Counted from the stretch's first letter, positions 46,813 through 58,234 are shown. The stretch: 64,000 nt of DNA from Augochlora pura (GCF_028453695.1 NC_135781.1:33331483-33395482); one strand, 5' to 3'. Program-made: numbers and translations. Notes: generated by a model from the letters alone, not told the origin.

Positions 46813-47770
46813 GACCATTTCACCGATTCTCGACGCGATTCGCGAAGATCTCGATCTCGCATCGAACTCTTTCGTCTCGCAGAATTCGTTCGCCGTCTCT
46901 CTTTTTCTTTCGCGGTGCGTCGGGCGATCGATGGTATCGGCGAATCGCGGGCGAACTACGTGCTTTCGCCGCGCTGATAGAGTCGGTTCTTACGCAAGGA
47001 AAACCGTAGGAAAATGAGTGATGATTACCGAACGGAGATACGTCGGCTGAACCAATCAGAGTTTGCCGAAGATGAGCGCGCAGGAAAGTTCTCCCCGATT
47101 CCCGTCGGAAAAGAGGCGAAGCGGCGGCGACGCGTTTCCATCGAGGCGCTGTGCCGCTGCTGCTGCTGCTCTCCCGCTTCCGTCTCCACGCTGCTACAAA
47201 TGAGATCGATTCCGCTCGAACGATCTTTCGTTGCAATGCGATTGCGTTCCGCGTTGCATGAGTCATTTCCGCGCGGAGACGGTCGCGCGCGGCCGCGAGC
47301 AGAGCAGAGCGGAGAAGAGCGGAGCGCAACGGGAAGCCCCGTATTTTCCAACTTTTGTCAAACTCGCGGCAATTTGATAGTCTCCGGGAACCAGTTCCGC
47401 TGAAATTACAACTTCCTCTGTCCAAACTACTTCGGAGACACACGGCCCTCGGCGTTCCGTGTATAGGTATTCCACCGCCGCCGCCGCCGTCTCGAATACG
47501 AACAGCACGCGCGCCGCGGAAAAATAAGACGGAATTTTCGATGCCGCGGAAACATGTCCCGGCAAATCAACGCGCGGTAATTTTACCCTGTCCTGCTTTT
47601 ATTTTCCGAGCGGAAAGTATTTCTGCTGCGTCAAAGGATGCTATTTTATTTCTAGCTGCTTGTTGAGAATTTTGTTAGGGTTGATTAAAGTAATAGTACT
47701 TGTCGTGGAACGCTTTTTAGTAGTATAAGGCTATTTTAGATTATATTATATTTCAGATTTTATTATAATT
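46813..47770. other. Non-coding GC-rich DNA
   Basis: Overlapping frames on both strands (46820-47443 minus, 47014-47403 plus, 47025-47351 minus, 47355-47666 plus) have no domain. CTGCTGCTG and CCGCCGCCG runs occur near 47158 and 47475. One strand could hold a real exon, but no frame stands out. Confidence 0.4.
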
Positions 47771-48112
47771 GAGAAGTGTTGCGAAAGTGATTCGCAGTTG
47801 GGTGATGGATTCTTAAGATCATTTGAAGTAACTTTTTCCTTTGCGAAAATTTTCTCCGAGGCGTTGTTAAAGAGTTATTAAAGAAAAACGTTGACCAATG
47901 AGAGGCCGAGTCGACGAGCAGGCAACGCCCAGTTTCGCTTACTGGCTTAGCCGCTCCGCTTCAGCCGAGCTCGACTCTCATTCGTCAGCGTTTTTCGTTA
48001 ATAACTCGTTAACAATGCCCCGGAGAAAATTTTTGCAAAGGAAAATATTACTTGAAATGACTTCAGGAATTTCTTTCTATTATTTAATCCATTCATTTCT
48101 AAAACACTCTGT
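47771..48112. mobile_element. Long foldback element with arms of about 140 bp
   Basis: The left arm (about 47771-47912) and right arm (about 47970-48112) are inverted repeats. For example TTTTCCTTTGCGAAAATTTT and TTTTCCTTTGCAAAAATTTT (right arm, other strand) are followed by CTCCGAGGCGTTGTTAA and CTCCGGGGCATTGTTAA. The centre is a GC-rich loop. The right end runs ACACTCTGTA, close to the better-preserved ACACCCTGTA end of a half copy at 58.1 kb. No transposase; a foldback-type non-autonomous element. Confidence 0.75.
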
Positions 48113-50330
48113 ATAATCGATATCCCATAAATTAAAACAATGGAAAAATTACAGTACACAGTATCGAACAATATGTTCTAAAAAAACAAAATTCACATTT
48201 CCCGCAATTAACTACAATTTTTATTATACCGTATTGTTTATATCCCAGTAACCGTTGTCGAGATTCATAATACAACGTAAATTATTAAAACTTCGTTCGT
48301 TAGCGCGGCAACACGATTTAATTGCCATTTAATAGAGTTCCGATATTTCGAATATTAAGACACAACAACCCGGCGGATAAAAATACACCAACGATACCCG
48401 CCACGGTTTACGTTTAATGAATTAACAATCCCGGAAGCAAAACAGAATTACGTAAAACGCTAATTAACACTGCGCCGTAATAAATCGTAAAATTCGTCGG
48501 TCGGAAATAATGCCGGGCTCCGCATTGTCCGTAGTTGATACGGACGGTCGATGATATGCGCGACGCGAACCAGCGCCCCCCGGTCTGTTCATTGAAACTC
48601 GTACCGCGAAGTTATTAATAAAACAATCGCGCGATATGCGTATTCGTAAAAAGTGTCCGCGCGCATTCTGTATTCGCGATTTTGGATAAATTGACAATAT
48701 TTGAGCCGCTGCAATTTCACGAGAGATTGTCGTACGACAATGAACCAGCGCTTGTTCTAAAGCTTGAAGCTTCTACTTTTGCTATAAATTGTTCATTTTA
48801 TGTAAAAAAATTTTTGCAAAATTAAATTAGTAAGAAATAGTTAGTATACTTATTTCTGGACAATGTTACATTTTTAATCGTTTGTAGAAACGCTGGAAAA
48901 TTTTTTAAACGATTGAAACTAACACAGATTTGAAGATTAAAGTCTCCTCTTTAAAATGACTACTTAAGCATTGTCGTACGATTTTTTTTTACCCACTTTA
49001 TCGCGCTTCGAGCGAGAGGTGGAATGCCATCTTTGAGCTTGGCTTAGACGCGGTTCATTAATATTGCATAAAACGATTAATGAAACTTGTGCACCGTGTT
49101 TCAAGGTACAGTGTCAATATAAAGTGAAAGCGTCGATTACGAAAATCATCTGGTCGCTCGGCGCACAGGTGAATCGAATATTCCTATATATATCTGCTAA
49201 CAATGTTGACCTGTTTGGAGTAGACCATATTGAACTATTAACAGCTTACAATTAGTGGACACAGCTCCCGTGCAGCTCATATATTACTCGGTAGCCGGAG
49301 TCAACAAACTTGGCTGCTCATATGCGCGACATGCCGCAGCTGGCCACCTAATAACCCGCTACACGAAGTAAAATACTTTCTAATTTTATTGTAATTTCGT
49401 ATATTTCGAAATTCAAGTCAATTAGAAAAATATGCACTGTTATAATTCGAGATAAAATTTTTATTTAGAAATTAAAATAAAATTATTTTCTACGTGGTTT
49501 AATGGAGATCTAAATATTGCTTTATTATTGGGAATTTGTTATTTTTTATTTTACGCAGGGAGGTGCTAGTTAAATATTTAATTAAGCTTCGTTTCTTTAT
49601 ATTTAGTTAATTTTAAAAGATTGATTAAATTGAGGCTTTAGATCATTACGATCTAAAAATTGTTATTTTATGAACATTTAACTCGTGGTATTTTCTAAGG
49701 TCGCAACTTAAGCCAGGAGACATTTCAAAATCGATTAGATATAGTGCAGTCAATATCTTAGAATAGTACCGTCAACTATTTTCATCTGATTTCCCATTTC
49801 ATCTCCATTTTTACTTTTATTCGCTCTATTTATTTATCTACTTGCTTCAAGACAGGATAACTCCACCGAGTCGTGGAAAATCTCTTTTTCCCATTCAACC
49901 TGTATAAATTTTAATTCCCAGCCTCCCACTCCCGCCATAAACGCATAAAACCGGCCAGCGGACATTAGTAGACACCGGTAACGCGTTTGTTCCCGTTTGG
50001 CCCGACACAGTGTCTACACAACAGGTAGAACAGAGAGAGTCAGCGGCAGGGTCGCGAAGAAACGGTTCGCCGCTGTCACGAGTTAATTATTTCATCAATT
50101 TCTTTGGACGGCGAAGGTGTCTGTAACAGCGCGCAATAACAGTTTCGCGGCGGTGGTGGTGGTGGTGGTGGTGGCGCGAGCGAACACTGTTTCCCAGCGA
50201 CTCGTTAACCGAGACAAAAGAGCTTACGCTCGTCGCGGATGAAACGGAAGTCCTATGTCTGTGGGAGCGTTAATCCCTCCCGCTCTCGTCGGGGTTCCGA
50301 GGCAAGAAGCAAAACGGGGGAGTGGGGTTG
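48113..50330. other. Non-coding; GC-rich after 49.9 kb
   Basis: Mostly AT-rich with no gene. A (GGT)n run of about eight units lies at 50151-50174, upstream of the candidate promoter. The short frame 49064-49255 has no domain. Confidence 0.45.
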
Positions 50331-50369
50331 TATATATAGCGAAACGACTCCCGGTGTAAACTCCATTCA
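50331..50369 (+). promoter_or_regulatory. Candidate core promoter with TATA box
   Basis: TATATATA at 50331-50338 stands alone in GC-rich DNA. An initiator-like CTCCATTCA places a possible +1 A at 50365, about 32-34 bp downstream. GC-rich DNA and a (GGT)n run lie upstream, and a (CT)n array, a potential GAGA-factor target, lies 75 bp downstream. The value of the call comes from the ATG-free exon and perfect donor that follow. Confidence 0.35.
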
Positions 50370-50435
50370 CGCGTATTTGCGACACGAGTTTCGGAACGCA
50401 TTCGACGGAGTGTGTACCGGTGACATCGGGGACGC

Positions 50436-50476
<41 letters not shown>

Positions 50477-50531
50477 GGTTCTCTCTCCGTTCTCCCGAGG
50501 TGCCGTGCACCTAAGAACACGACACGAGCAG
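50365..50531 (+). other. Candidate non-coding first exon ending in a perfect splice donor
   Basis: From the predicted start to the donor there are 167 bases with no ATG in any frame, as expected for a 5' untranslated exon. It ends GAGCAG|GTGAGTG, with the intron GT at 50532-50533, a full match to the U1 consensus. A 35-bp (CT)n array (50440-50474) lies inside. If real, the gene is transcribed rightward and 50.5-64 kb would belong to its first intron. The gene cannot be named because no coding exon is visible. Confidence 0.35.
50440..50474. repeat. (CT)n microsatellite
   Basis: A perfect CT array of about 35 bp, inside the candidate first exon. Confidence 0.95.
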
Positions 50532-51106
50532 GTGAGTGCTCCGTCAACATCGATAAATTCGACGCGGTTTAGCATCCAGACTGCTCTTGATCCACGGAGC
50601 GACCCGTGTCCTCGAGTCTCCTCCGTTCGAAGACAAGCTCAAAATACGCTTGCGAATTGCGCTCAAGAAGTTTCTCACCGCAAAACCGCGCCCGGCCGTT
50701 GGAAAACTGGGACGATTTTCGCGATCCCTCCTCCCATGGCACCGCGACCCACTCTCTTTCTCGTCGACGACGCCCACGCTGCGACAAACACGTTTTGACT
50801 ATGCGAGAAATCCTTGCGTTACCGCCCCGTTCGCCCTTTCTGAGCCAGTTTCGAACTTTTCGTGGTCGATCGGTTGTCTTTTGGAATGCGAGGTTATGTC
50901 AGGTTATGTCGAGGACTCGATTTCATTCGGGGTGTTTAAATATAGGTGGTTATTGTATTTGTTGAACGCAGATTAAGTGGAGGTGATACACAGAGGACAC
51001 GTTCAATATGTAAGATAAAAATGGAATTATTCGACACTGAAGAAAAACGTGCTAGACAAAAAGGCAAAAGACAATAGACAGTAGGCGGCGCCGTTGCGCA
51101 TGCTCG
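50532..51106. other. Non-coding, possible start of an intron
   Basis: Frames on both strands (50544-50798, 50587-50976) lack domains. AGGTTATGTCAGGTTATGTC occurs at 50891-50910. The stretch ends at a gap. Confidence 0.4.
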
Positions 51107-51206
51107 NNNNNNNNNNNNNNNNNNNNNNNNNNNNNNNNNNNNNNNNNNNNNNNNNNNNNNNNNNNNNNNNNNNNNNNNNNNNNNNNNNNNNNNNNNNNNN
51201 NNNNNN
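51107..51206. other. Assembly gap, 100 N
   Basis: Exactly 100 N; the flanks are not a simple repeat. Confidence 0.99.
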
Positions 51207-51608
51207 AGAATCTTGCGCTCGACGATTTTTATTTCGCGCAAATAATTAATCATCGTCACTGATCATCCGATGTTCGAATTAATGGATTTTTCATCAACGG
51301 AATTAATTCGTTCGAACGAATTCACAAGTTCAAGCCAATTAATTTCTAATGTATACCGAGCGATTCCCGTTCGCGAGAGAGGCTAATATATTATCGTCAA
51401 ATATTTCATTGAGCCGTCGATTGATTTATAATTAGCTTGCGCATAGTAAAGAGCATGGTACCACATGTGGTGCATGTGGCCCGAACAAAAAGCTTTAACG
51501 CGTGCCATCGATGCTGCACGTGGTGCGAAACGCTTAACAGAAGCATAGGACAATTTAGGACAATTCTTGTTCTTTCGTCACGCGGTATCGCCGCTCGCAA
51601 ATTCCAAA
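51207..51608. other. Non-coding, nothing recognised
   Basis: Mixed sequence between the gap and the next transposon. Confidence 0.45.
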
Positions 51609-51944
51609 TATAGGGTTTTTCAGTAAAGGCGGGTCGATTTTGAAATGGAATAAAATGGGCCGTGTACGAGGCATTAACGAATTTTCTTTTTTATTCGAGG
51701 GGCCCGTGTAGGTCGACTTTGAAGGGCCGCCGCGTCTACCATAAAATCGGCGCAACGTTTTCACTGACGAACACTCATTTTGATAACACAATTTGATCAT
51801 TTTGCACAATCGTGTAACTTGCCACGATGATTCCCCATAACCGACTGAATCGTAAACAACAGATTTAATCGACGCTTTTAAAACAACATGGCCGCTATAG
51901 AGACTGTCAACATCGACCCGTCCCCATTGGAAAATCCTCTATAT
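51609..51944 (-). mobile_element. Mariner-type deletion derivative with transposase scrap
   Basis: The left end reads TATAGGGTTTTTCAGTAAAG then GCGGGTCGATTTTGA. The right end, on the other strand, reads TATAGAGGATTTTCCAATGG then GGACGGGTCGATGTTGA. These are inverted repeats of about 35 bp with TA at the boundaries. Inside, on the minus strand, lies a short transposase-like peptide (51708-51809). The element is about 330 bp, so most of the transposase, including the catalytic DDE/D region, is deleted. The same terminus occurs alone at 5571. Confidence 0.75.
51708..51809 (-). pseudogene. N-terminal HTH fragment of a mariner/Tc1-family transposase (DUF4817-like)
   Basis: The minus-strand frame encodes about 34 residues, Met-Ile-Lys-Leu-Cys-Tyr-Gln-Asn-Glu-Cys-Ser-Ser-Val-Lys then TLRRFYGRRGGPSKSTY. 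The pattern of an aromatic residue plus Gln-Asn, Ser-Val, an Arg-rich helix, Tyr-Gly and Pro-Ser-x-Ser-Thr is that of the N-terminal helix-turn-helix found in mariner-like transposases and in the DUF4817 family. It then runs into unrelated residues toward the left terminal repeat. No catalytic domain is present, so it cannot be active. Confidence 0.55.
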
Positions 51945-52536
51945 ATTTAGAAGTAATTAACAGCGATTCTATAGACACCTGCCTTTTGTTGAAGCTCGTT
52001 ATAAATATAGCCCGCTATCATCGCCGCATCGGTATAATAATTCGCTATAGTTTCGCAACTGAAATTATGACAGTCTGTACACAGCATAGTTTAGGATCGT
52101 CCTTGATAGTTTCCACTTGGAAACCTCGCGTTCACCATAAACTGTAGCCTTCGTGATCGACAAATTGCTTGCAACTTTTTTAATTTAACCATAGACATAT
52201 TATCCAAGCTATGTCAAGATCAAGATCAACAGAACGACTAGACGTCTGGCGAAACAGAATTTTTCCGAAGAAAATAAAAGAGGCTCGTTATCTGCGGACG
52301 CAGTGCCTTTATCAGTACTTTCTATTGTCTAGATACGCGAACGTGCTCATTTGACGAGATAGCGTCGCTATCTATAGTTTCGTACACTCTATCGAGATTA
52401 TTGATGCCAAAGAGTGATTTTCATCCTACTTTTCTCTCGCGTCGTCTAACTCGTTTTAGTTCAGGATTGCTGCGAACTCGTGTGCGTAAATATTAAGCTT
52501 GAGGAAGCTGATTGTAGTTCGTCGATGTCGTGAACA
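51945..52536. other. Non-coding, nothing recognised
   Basis: Mixed AT-rich sequence with no repeats or frames worth recording. Confidence 0.5.
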
Positions 52537-52915
52537 TTAACCCTTTGTATCTAATACTATCTATATGAATTCTTTAAATTTATTATAGTATTAGAGTATC
52601 GTCTATTTAAATTTATAACAGTACCTATATGACTTGATTAAATTTATTACAGTGTCCATATGACTCATTTAAATTCAGTGTTCATATAACTTATTTAAAT
52701 GTATTACGGCATCTAATATGATTTATTTAAATTTATTACAGCACCTATATGATTCATTTAAATTTATTACAGTGTCTATAGAATTATTTAAATTTATTAC
52801 AGTGTCTATAGAATTATTTAAATTTATTACAGTGTCCATAGAATTATTTAAATTCATTACAGTACCCACGTGACCCATTTAAAATGATAACGTCAACACG
52901 ATTTATTTAAATGTA
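52537..52915. repeat. 30-bp minisatellite preceded by a solo TTAA-type end
   Basis: TTAACCCTTTGTATCTAATA begins at 52537 and looks like a left end of the TTAA-type repeats. It leads into about ten units of AGTGTCTATAGAATTATTTA plus AATTTATTAC, divergent at the left and nearly identical at 52770-52860. The array may have grown inside a MITE whose right end is lost. Confidence 0.8.
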
Positions 52916-53315
52916 TCATAATAGTGCATACTGGAACAGAAGAATTAATTCAATAATTTCCAACGGAGTCTGCTGTACGACTGTATTTTATATAAAATAT
53001 AAAACTGCTGCGAAACTATTGTTAATCTATCCTATACGACGTTGGTTATCATACTGTACGCGCCGACGCGGGAACAGCCTTGTTTACGTTTCTGCCAATC
53101 GAAATTCCGGGTCAAAACTTTCGGATTATACGGCGCCGATACGGAACGGGGTTGGATCGGCGCGCTGTAACATATAAATAGATTCGTATCGTAACGTAAG
53201 TCCATGAACAAGCGAAACCGTGTTTTCATGGGGTGCTCTCGGCCAAACGTACGCAAGTAGACGCGAATAACAATCGACGGGACTCTCTCGTTAAACACGC
53301 AGCTTTGGTAACACC
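52916..53315. other. Non-coding, nothing recognised
   Basis: Overlapping frames on both strands (52911-53177, 53032-53298) have no domain. Confidence 0.45.
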
Positions 53316-53316
53316 C

Positions 53317-53392
<76 letters not shown>

Positions 53393-53399
53393 CTCTCTC
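53316..53399. repeat. (CT)n microsatellite, about 84 bp
   Basis: A CT array with one CTTT interruption near 53338 and a CG interruption near 53390. Confidence 0.95.
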
Positions 53400-53978
53400 G
53401 ATTTTCCTCTATGATCCCTCCGCTCGCGGAAACACCTACCGGGAATGCAATTAATATGCATCCGATGCCGATGAAAAAAAAAATAAAAAAACAAAAAACC
53501 GGCGTGAAATCATCGAGGGAATACAGGCGCGTATCTGCGTGGGGGCATCGCGAGAGCTTCCCCGCGTTACCGGGCCATGAATATATCCATGCAAAATTCC
53601 GTGTACAGACAGGCCGTGTTACAAGCGGGATCCCGCGACTTTTACGAGGCCATAACCGGGGGAATTAAAATTTTTACACGGGCCGCGCCATTTTCGACGC
53701 GATTGCCCGTGAAACGGAGTAAATTGGTTTTGTAATGGCCGACGCCCGCCGCGTTGCTACGAATTACCCGCGGATTTGATTTTATCGATGGGACACACCG
53801 AGAAACGATCGCCCTCGTTTATAATGTCGCGGAGCCTCTGTTGTCGCGGAGCCTCTGCTAACCAGGCGAACGCGCTAGGAACAGGTGCTTAAGCTCGATG
53901 TTTTCGTAATGGCTGTGTTTTATCGGACGAAGACCTCGTTACGTAATTATTAACAATTTTAATGCGCCGTCAGTTAAT
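53400..53978. other. Non-coding, GC-rich
   Basis: An A-rich stretch (53473-53498) is followed by GC-rich DNA. TGTCGCGGAGCCTCTG is tandemly duplicated at about 53825-53857. No exon is recognised. Confidence 0.45.
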
Positions 53979-54140
53979 TCGACAAATTTCGTATATAGTG
54001 CATTGATATAGACGAATTCCATGTACAGTGCGTTCATATAGACGAATTTCATGTACAGTGCATTCATATACACGAATTTCATATACAGTGCATTGATATA
54101 GACGAATTTCATATACAGTGCATTCATATACAGGACTTTC
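53979..54140 (-). repeat. 30-bp minisatellite, about 5.3 copies, open on the minus strand
   Basis: Units of ATGTACAGTGCATTCATATA followed by GACGAATTTC repeat exactly every 30 bp. Read on the minus strand they give a 10-residue repeat (YMNALYMKFV and variants) in the frame 53939-54175. An array with a period divisible by three often stays open by chance; no signal peptide, promoter or domain supports a protein. Confidence 0.85.
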
Positions 54141-55370
54141 AATGCAGAAAGTATTTTTATATTTCTTTTAATCAATTAATTGCAGTTGACGAGTATACTC
54201 GTCATGGAGCAGTGGCAATACTTTATGTCACGGCGAATATACTCGTCAGATATAATAAGTAGTAATTAATTATCTAAATTATATTCATAGTGAAAATAAA
54301 AATCTATCCTTAAAAGTGTTTGGGATATTTTGAGGTTAGGCTGGAATAAAAGAGGCAAATAAAAAATATACTTCTCTAGGTCAACTTTAATAATTTTAAT
54401 GGAAGTTTAATAAACTCGTCAGAGAGCAAAAATAGTGATAAGTTTAAATAGACTATGTATTGTTATTTCTATAAATTATTATGTTGAGAAGGAGGTATCA
54501 CAGCTAAGGGATGACATTCAGCTAAAAATGAAGTACCATTAATTCACCAAATGAGTTTTCCAAATTGAGTATTTATTCATTATCTTAGCACTTTTTTTTA
54601 TACAAAATGCAGCTATGTAAAAATTAATTATCCTACTCGCTGAGTAACAAATAACTTTTGTAACTATTATATTTCTTTTTTACACGATTTTCGCAACAAG
54701 TGCGACAATTCACAAGCTAAGTCTCGATACGAAAAGTGGAAAGGTATGAAGCACCCTGCGGCAGTCGAAAGGGTCAGCAGCGCCTCGTGCATCAAGCCCG
54801 AAGAATTCCGGAAGCCGGCTGGTGCGTCGGAACGCGGCCGGACGGCCCCATTATTCGCTGTTAACGCGTAAACAGCTGTTGCATGCTCACGGGTCAGATT
54901 TATCGCGCGCGATTAAACACCGTTTCCCTCGTCAGGTATTCAGAAGATGGTCCACGGCCGACGACGCGTAGGACGAGCACGACGTCGACGCCGTCGTCGT
55001 CGTCGTCGTCGGGGCACACGTGTCGTGGAAAGCAATTACCCGCGTAAACGTCGGCGGGCCAGCGGGGGCGAGGCAGCCCCCGGGGCGAGAGCCACCCCTT
55101 GCTTGCCCAGCTTCTTCCCGCGTGATTGATAGTCTCTTGCTCAGCTTTATACACTCTTGCGACTGTTTCGCCGGGCACCCACGCACCTTCACCCCCCTGG
55201 GATCGTTCTATAAATAAGGCGCTGGATACGGTCACACCCGTAACGATCCACCGGAGTTTCGCGACGACGCAACGCTGGGGGTGGACACCCCCGAAAAATG
55301 TCAGAAAATCGAAATAGGAAAATTCGGAAGCCGCGATTATTTCTTGGCAACTTTTTTTAACCTGAGCCAA
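54141..55370. other. Non-coding; palindrome, AT-rich then GC-rich
   Basis: AT-rich to about 54700, then GC-rich with a (CGT)n run at about 54991-55011. Frames 54900-55370 minus and 54947-55129 plus overlap and have no domain. Confidence 0.45.
54187..54204. repeat. Perfect 18-bp palindrome
   Basis: TGACGAGTATACTCGTCA equals its own reverse complement. The half ATACTCGTCAG recurs at about 54239-54249, and AAACTCGTCAGAG at about 54412. It could be a binding site for a dimeric protein or the core of a decayed transposon. Confidence 0.9.
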
Positions 55371-56160
55371 GGTTTTGACTAGTTTTTGACCAAGTTCTTG
55401 TCAAAAAGTCTCGGCAAGTTTTTTAGCCAAGGGGTGGCTTGTGTTTTTCAGAAATTATTGCGGGGTTGTACTATTAAATTGGCAAGGTCTATTTCAAGAG
55501 CACCGTGTGATATAGTATATTATATAGAAAATATAATATATACAGAATATAAAATAATTCTTAAATTAATTAATTTAGTACTTAAATTTAGAATTTCAGT
55601 ACTTATTAATTCAGAACTATTTCTAAAGCTCGGTATAATATAATACCTAAAATAATACAATAAATATTATATAAAATAATTCTTGCATTTTATTACCAGT
55701 CGTACCGTCCAAAAAACCTTCTATTACGAAAACAGTATTCGCAGAATATTTTCGTCCTGTTATAAAAATTCGCGCGGAAAGAACCTGCCCCGAAAAAATA
55801 CTCGCGTTAAAAGTGTATATTAAAAGGGCAACTCGCATCCCCGGCCAACTATTTTTGCGGAACCGCGGCCGTGTTTAGAATATTTCGAAAACGCGAATTT
55901 TCCGGGGTAGTTCGTCAGCAAATGTTTGTCCAGCGCGCGGCCGCGGCAAATCCCTGGTCAGGTATTATGAAAATGGAATTTCCCCCCCCTCGTACGCGAG
56001 TACTCCGAATCGATTCACCCCTTTTCAACTTCGCTGTGCGACTTCCTCCCGCGTTCCCGACACTCCTTGGTTGCGCAGCGAAAGCCCCGGAGATCACGAA
56101 AATCTTGCAGTCCTCGGGGATTCTCGCCGGTAGCGGATCGTAAAACGTGGAACTACCGCG
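55371..56160. other. Non-coding, nothing recognised
   Basis: AT-rich at 55500-55850, GC-rich after 55860. No gene is supported. Confidence 0.45.
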
Positions 56161-56161
56161 G

Positions 56162-56190
56162 GAGAGAAAGAGAGAGAGAGAGAGAGAGAG
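56162..56190. repeat. (GA)n microsatellite
   Basis: A GA array of about 29 bp, with one GAAAG interruption. Confidence 0.93.
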
Positions 56191-58061
56191 GGAGGCTTGT
56201 GCTCTCGGGCCCCGGCATACCTACGGAGTCACGATCCCGTGTGCCGGATGGATTTTTCTTTATTTTTTCATCGGTGATCGATGGAGTTCGGTAACTAAGT
56301 TTCCGATCTTCTTGTTTCTGCGAACGAAATTCTTCGCCGATATTAGACCGTCGATGCGGCCACTGCGAGCCCCATCATAGGCGATACTCGTTTCAGTGAT
56401 GGTACGGTAATGGAGCTAGGTATTTTTGCATTTGGGTCATTTTTTAATAGACGAGATTAATTTAGAGATTAATAAGAGAGATAAATGTAGAGTTAATTGG
56501 TAAGCACGCAAGTTGTAAAGTTTTTGGAAGGTAATGAGGGGGGGAAGAGTGGACGGCTTAAAAAGGTCCATTTTACGTCTATTTTAGGCCTGTGTGTTTG
56601 ACAAATTTTTAAACTGTATATACAAATGGTTTAATTAAATAAGAGCAAGAAAAATGACTAAAACATGTAGATCACAGATAACGTATCATTAAATTGTCTT
56701 TAATTTCCTTACAGAATTACCTTATAGAATAATCTTATAGAAAAATCAGGCAATTTTAATAAAATTTTCTACATACATATATAAATTAAAAAAGTACAGT
56801 ACAAAAAGTACTGTTTCAATTTTTGCTGACTTTTGCTGAGAATTTAATCTACTTGTCATTCCAGCTAATAGCAACTTCTACAAAACTATCCTCTCATTTT
56901 ACTCAACAAACTAGTCTATATACACCGCCTTGAAAAGTATCAAACTAAGTCAAAAACCACGTTCCTCGATTTTCAAATTTGTTAAACCTATTCGAAAGTG
57001 GAACAGATTCGACGGTCTAACCAGGTGATCGCCGCGCAAACGTACGCGCAAGTAATCAGAAAGTAGCCCAGCAGGCGATAATCAGATAGCAGAGTCTCCC
57101 CGTGAGAACGCAACCTTAAACCTATCTCTGCCGCGTTCGGTAGACCTAATCTCAAGTAGGATTCCTCGAGGGTGTCACGTTATGCGCGCCGATACGGTCG
57201 ATAAGACGCGTGTACACAAGTATATTCCGTGGCCGCCTCCCCGCATTGTGAACTCCCGATGATTTCTACGAGTTCCGATCGCGCGCTAGTGTTGGTTAGC
57301 GCGCGCGCCTTTATCGACGGGACAAACCCTTCTTATCTATCGACAGGGTCGTTACTTCGATTGTTTCGTAGGGACCGACGGCCCCGCGTTCCGCCTTCCG
57401 TCTGTGCCCGGCCGTTTCTGTTCCTCGTTAGGGAATCGTTTCTCGATATCTTTCACGAGAGTTCTTTGCTAATTTACCGGCGATACTCGCGCGCCCTGTC
57501 GTGCACGTGTTGCCGGTAGCCTGCCCGGCCTCGCACATTTCTTCTACGGCTCCTTGCGAACTTTTCGAATTGGGCGAAACGCGCGCAGCGACGTTAACCC
57601 AGTTTCGTTTTGTGCTGCGTTGATCAACGCTCCATTGTGCTTGATAATTTTGTTGGAGGAACGAGGCAATTTTTCTTCATTTTGATGTTACGTTTTTAGG
57701 TTATGATGTTGCATTTTTAGGTTTCGATTGTGGGAGTATTAAATTCTGTTTCGATTTAAAGGCTGGCTTGTTGTTACGATAAAGGGGAAAATATTTGGTC
57801 TTTATGTTGGAATAATGGTATGAATAATTTTTAGAAGAACTCTTAGCAGTTTTTATTAATTTTCTAGCTGGCGAGTTTAAGCAATTTCAGAAAATGGGAA
57901 TGTACGCAAAGGTGCACATTTTAATAGTTTCCGCTAAATTCTAGCATCCACTTTGCTCTATTCTTACTATAATATATATATTTTGCTTCATAGAATAATA
58001 TCGAATATTTGTCAGAAATTACTACACTATTAAAATTTTTACGACTGCCCTAGTAAAAGGG
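56191..58061. other. Non-coding, mixed
   Basis: TTTTACGTCTATTTTAG at 56571-56587 is the exact reverse complement of a string at 22165-22181. Positions 57000-57600 are GC-rich, with the frame 57229-57519 lacking a domain. CTAGTAAAAGGG with TTAA at 58062-58065 is a solo right end of the TTAA type. Confidence 0.4.
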
Positions 58062-58090
58062 TTAATCATTGTCAAATAACTTGTGATAAT

Positions 58091-58234
58091 CTCGACTCTC
58101 ATTGGTCACCGTTTTTCGTTAACAATTCTCTAACGACGCCTCAGAGAAAATTCTTGCAAAGGAAAAAATTTCTCCAAATGATCTCAAGTTTCCTCTCATC
58201 TCCGAATGATTAGACTTTTATAGGACACCCTGTA
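58091..58234 (+). mobile_element. Half copy of the 47.8-kb foldback element
   Basis: CTCGACTCTCATTGGTCACC, GTTTTTCGTTAACAATTCTC and GAGAAAATTCTTGCAAAGGA match the right arm of the element at 47771-48112 in order and spacing. The end GGACACCCTGTA at about 58223-58234 looks like the intact terminus. The left arm is absent. Confidence 0.7.

Noticed and set aside
46820..47443. 207-codon reverse ORF
   Set aside because: Arg/Ser-rich, with competing long frames on the other strand; no recognisable domain. A product of GC-rich DNA.
53979..54140. CRISPR-like regular repeats
   Set aside because: Units are contiguous without unique spacers and the DNA is eukaryotic; it is a minisatellite. The same holds for the arrays at 26451 and 52537.
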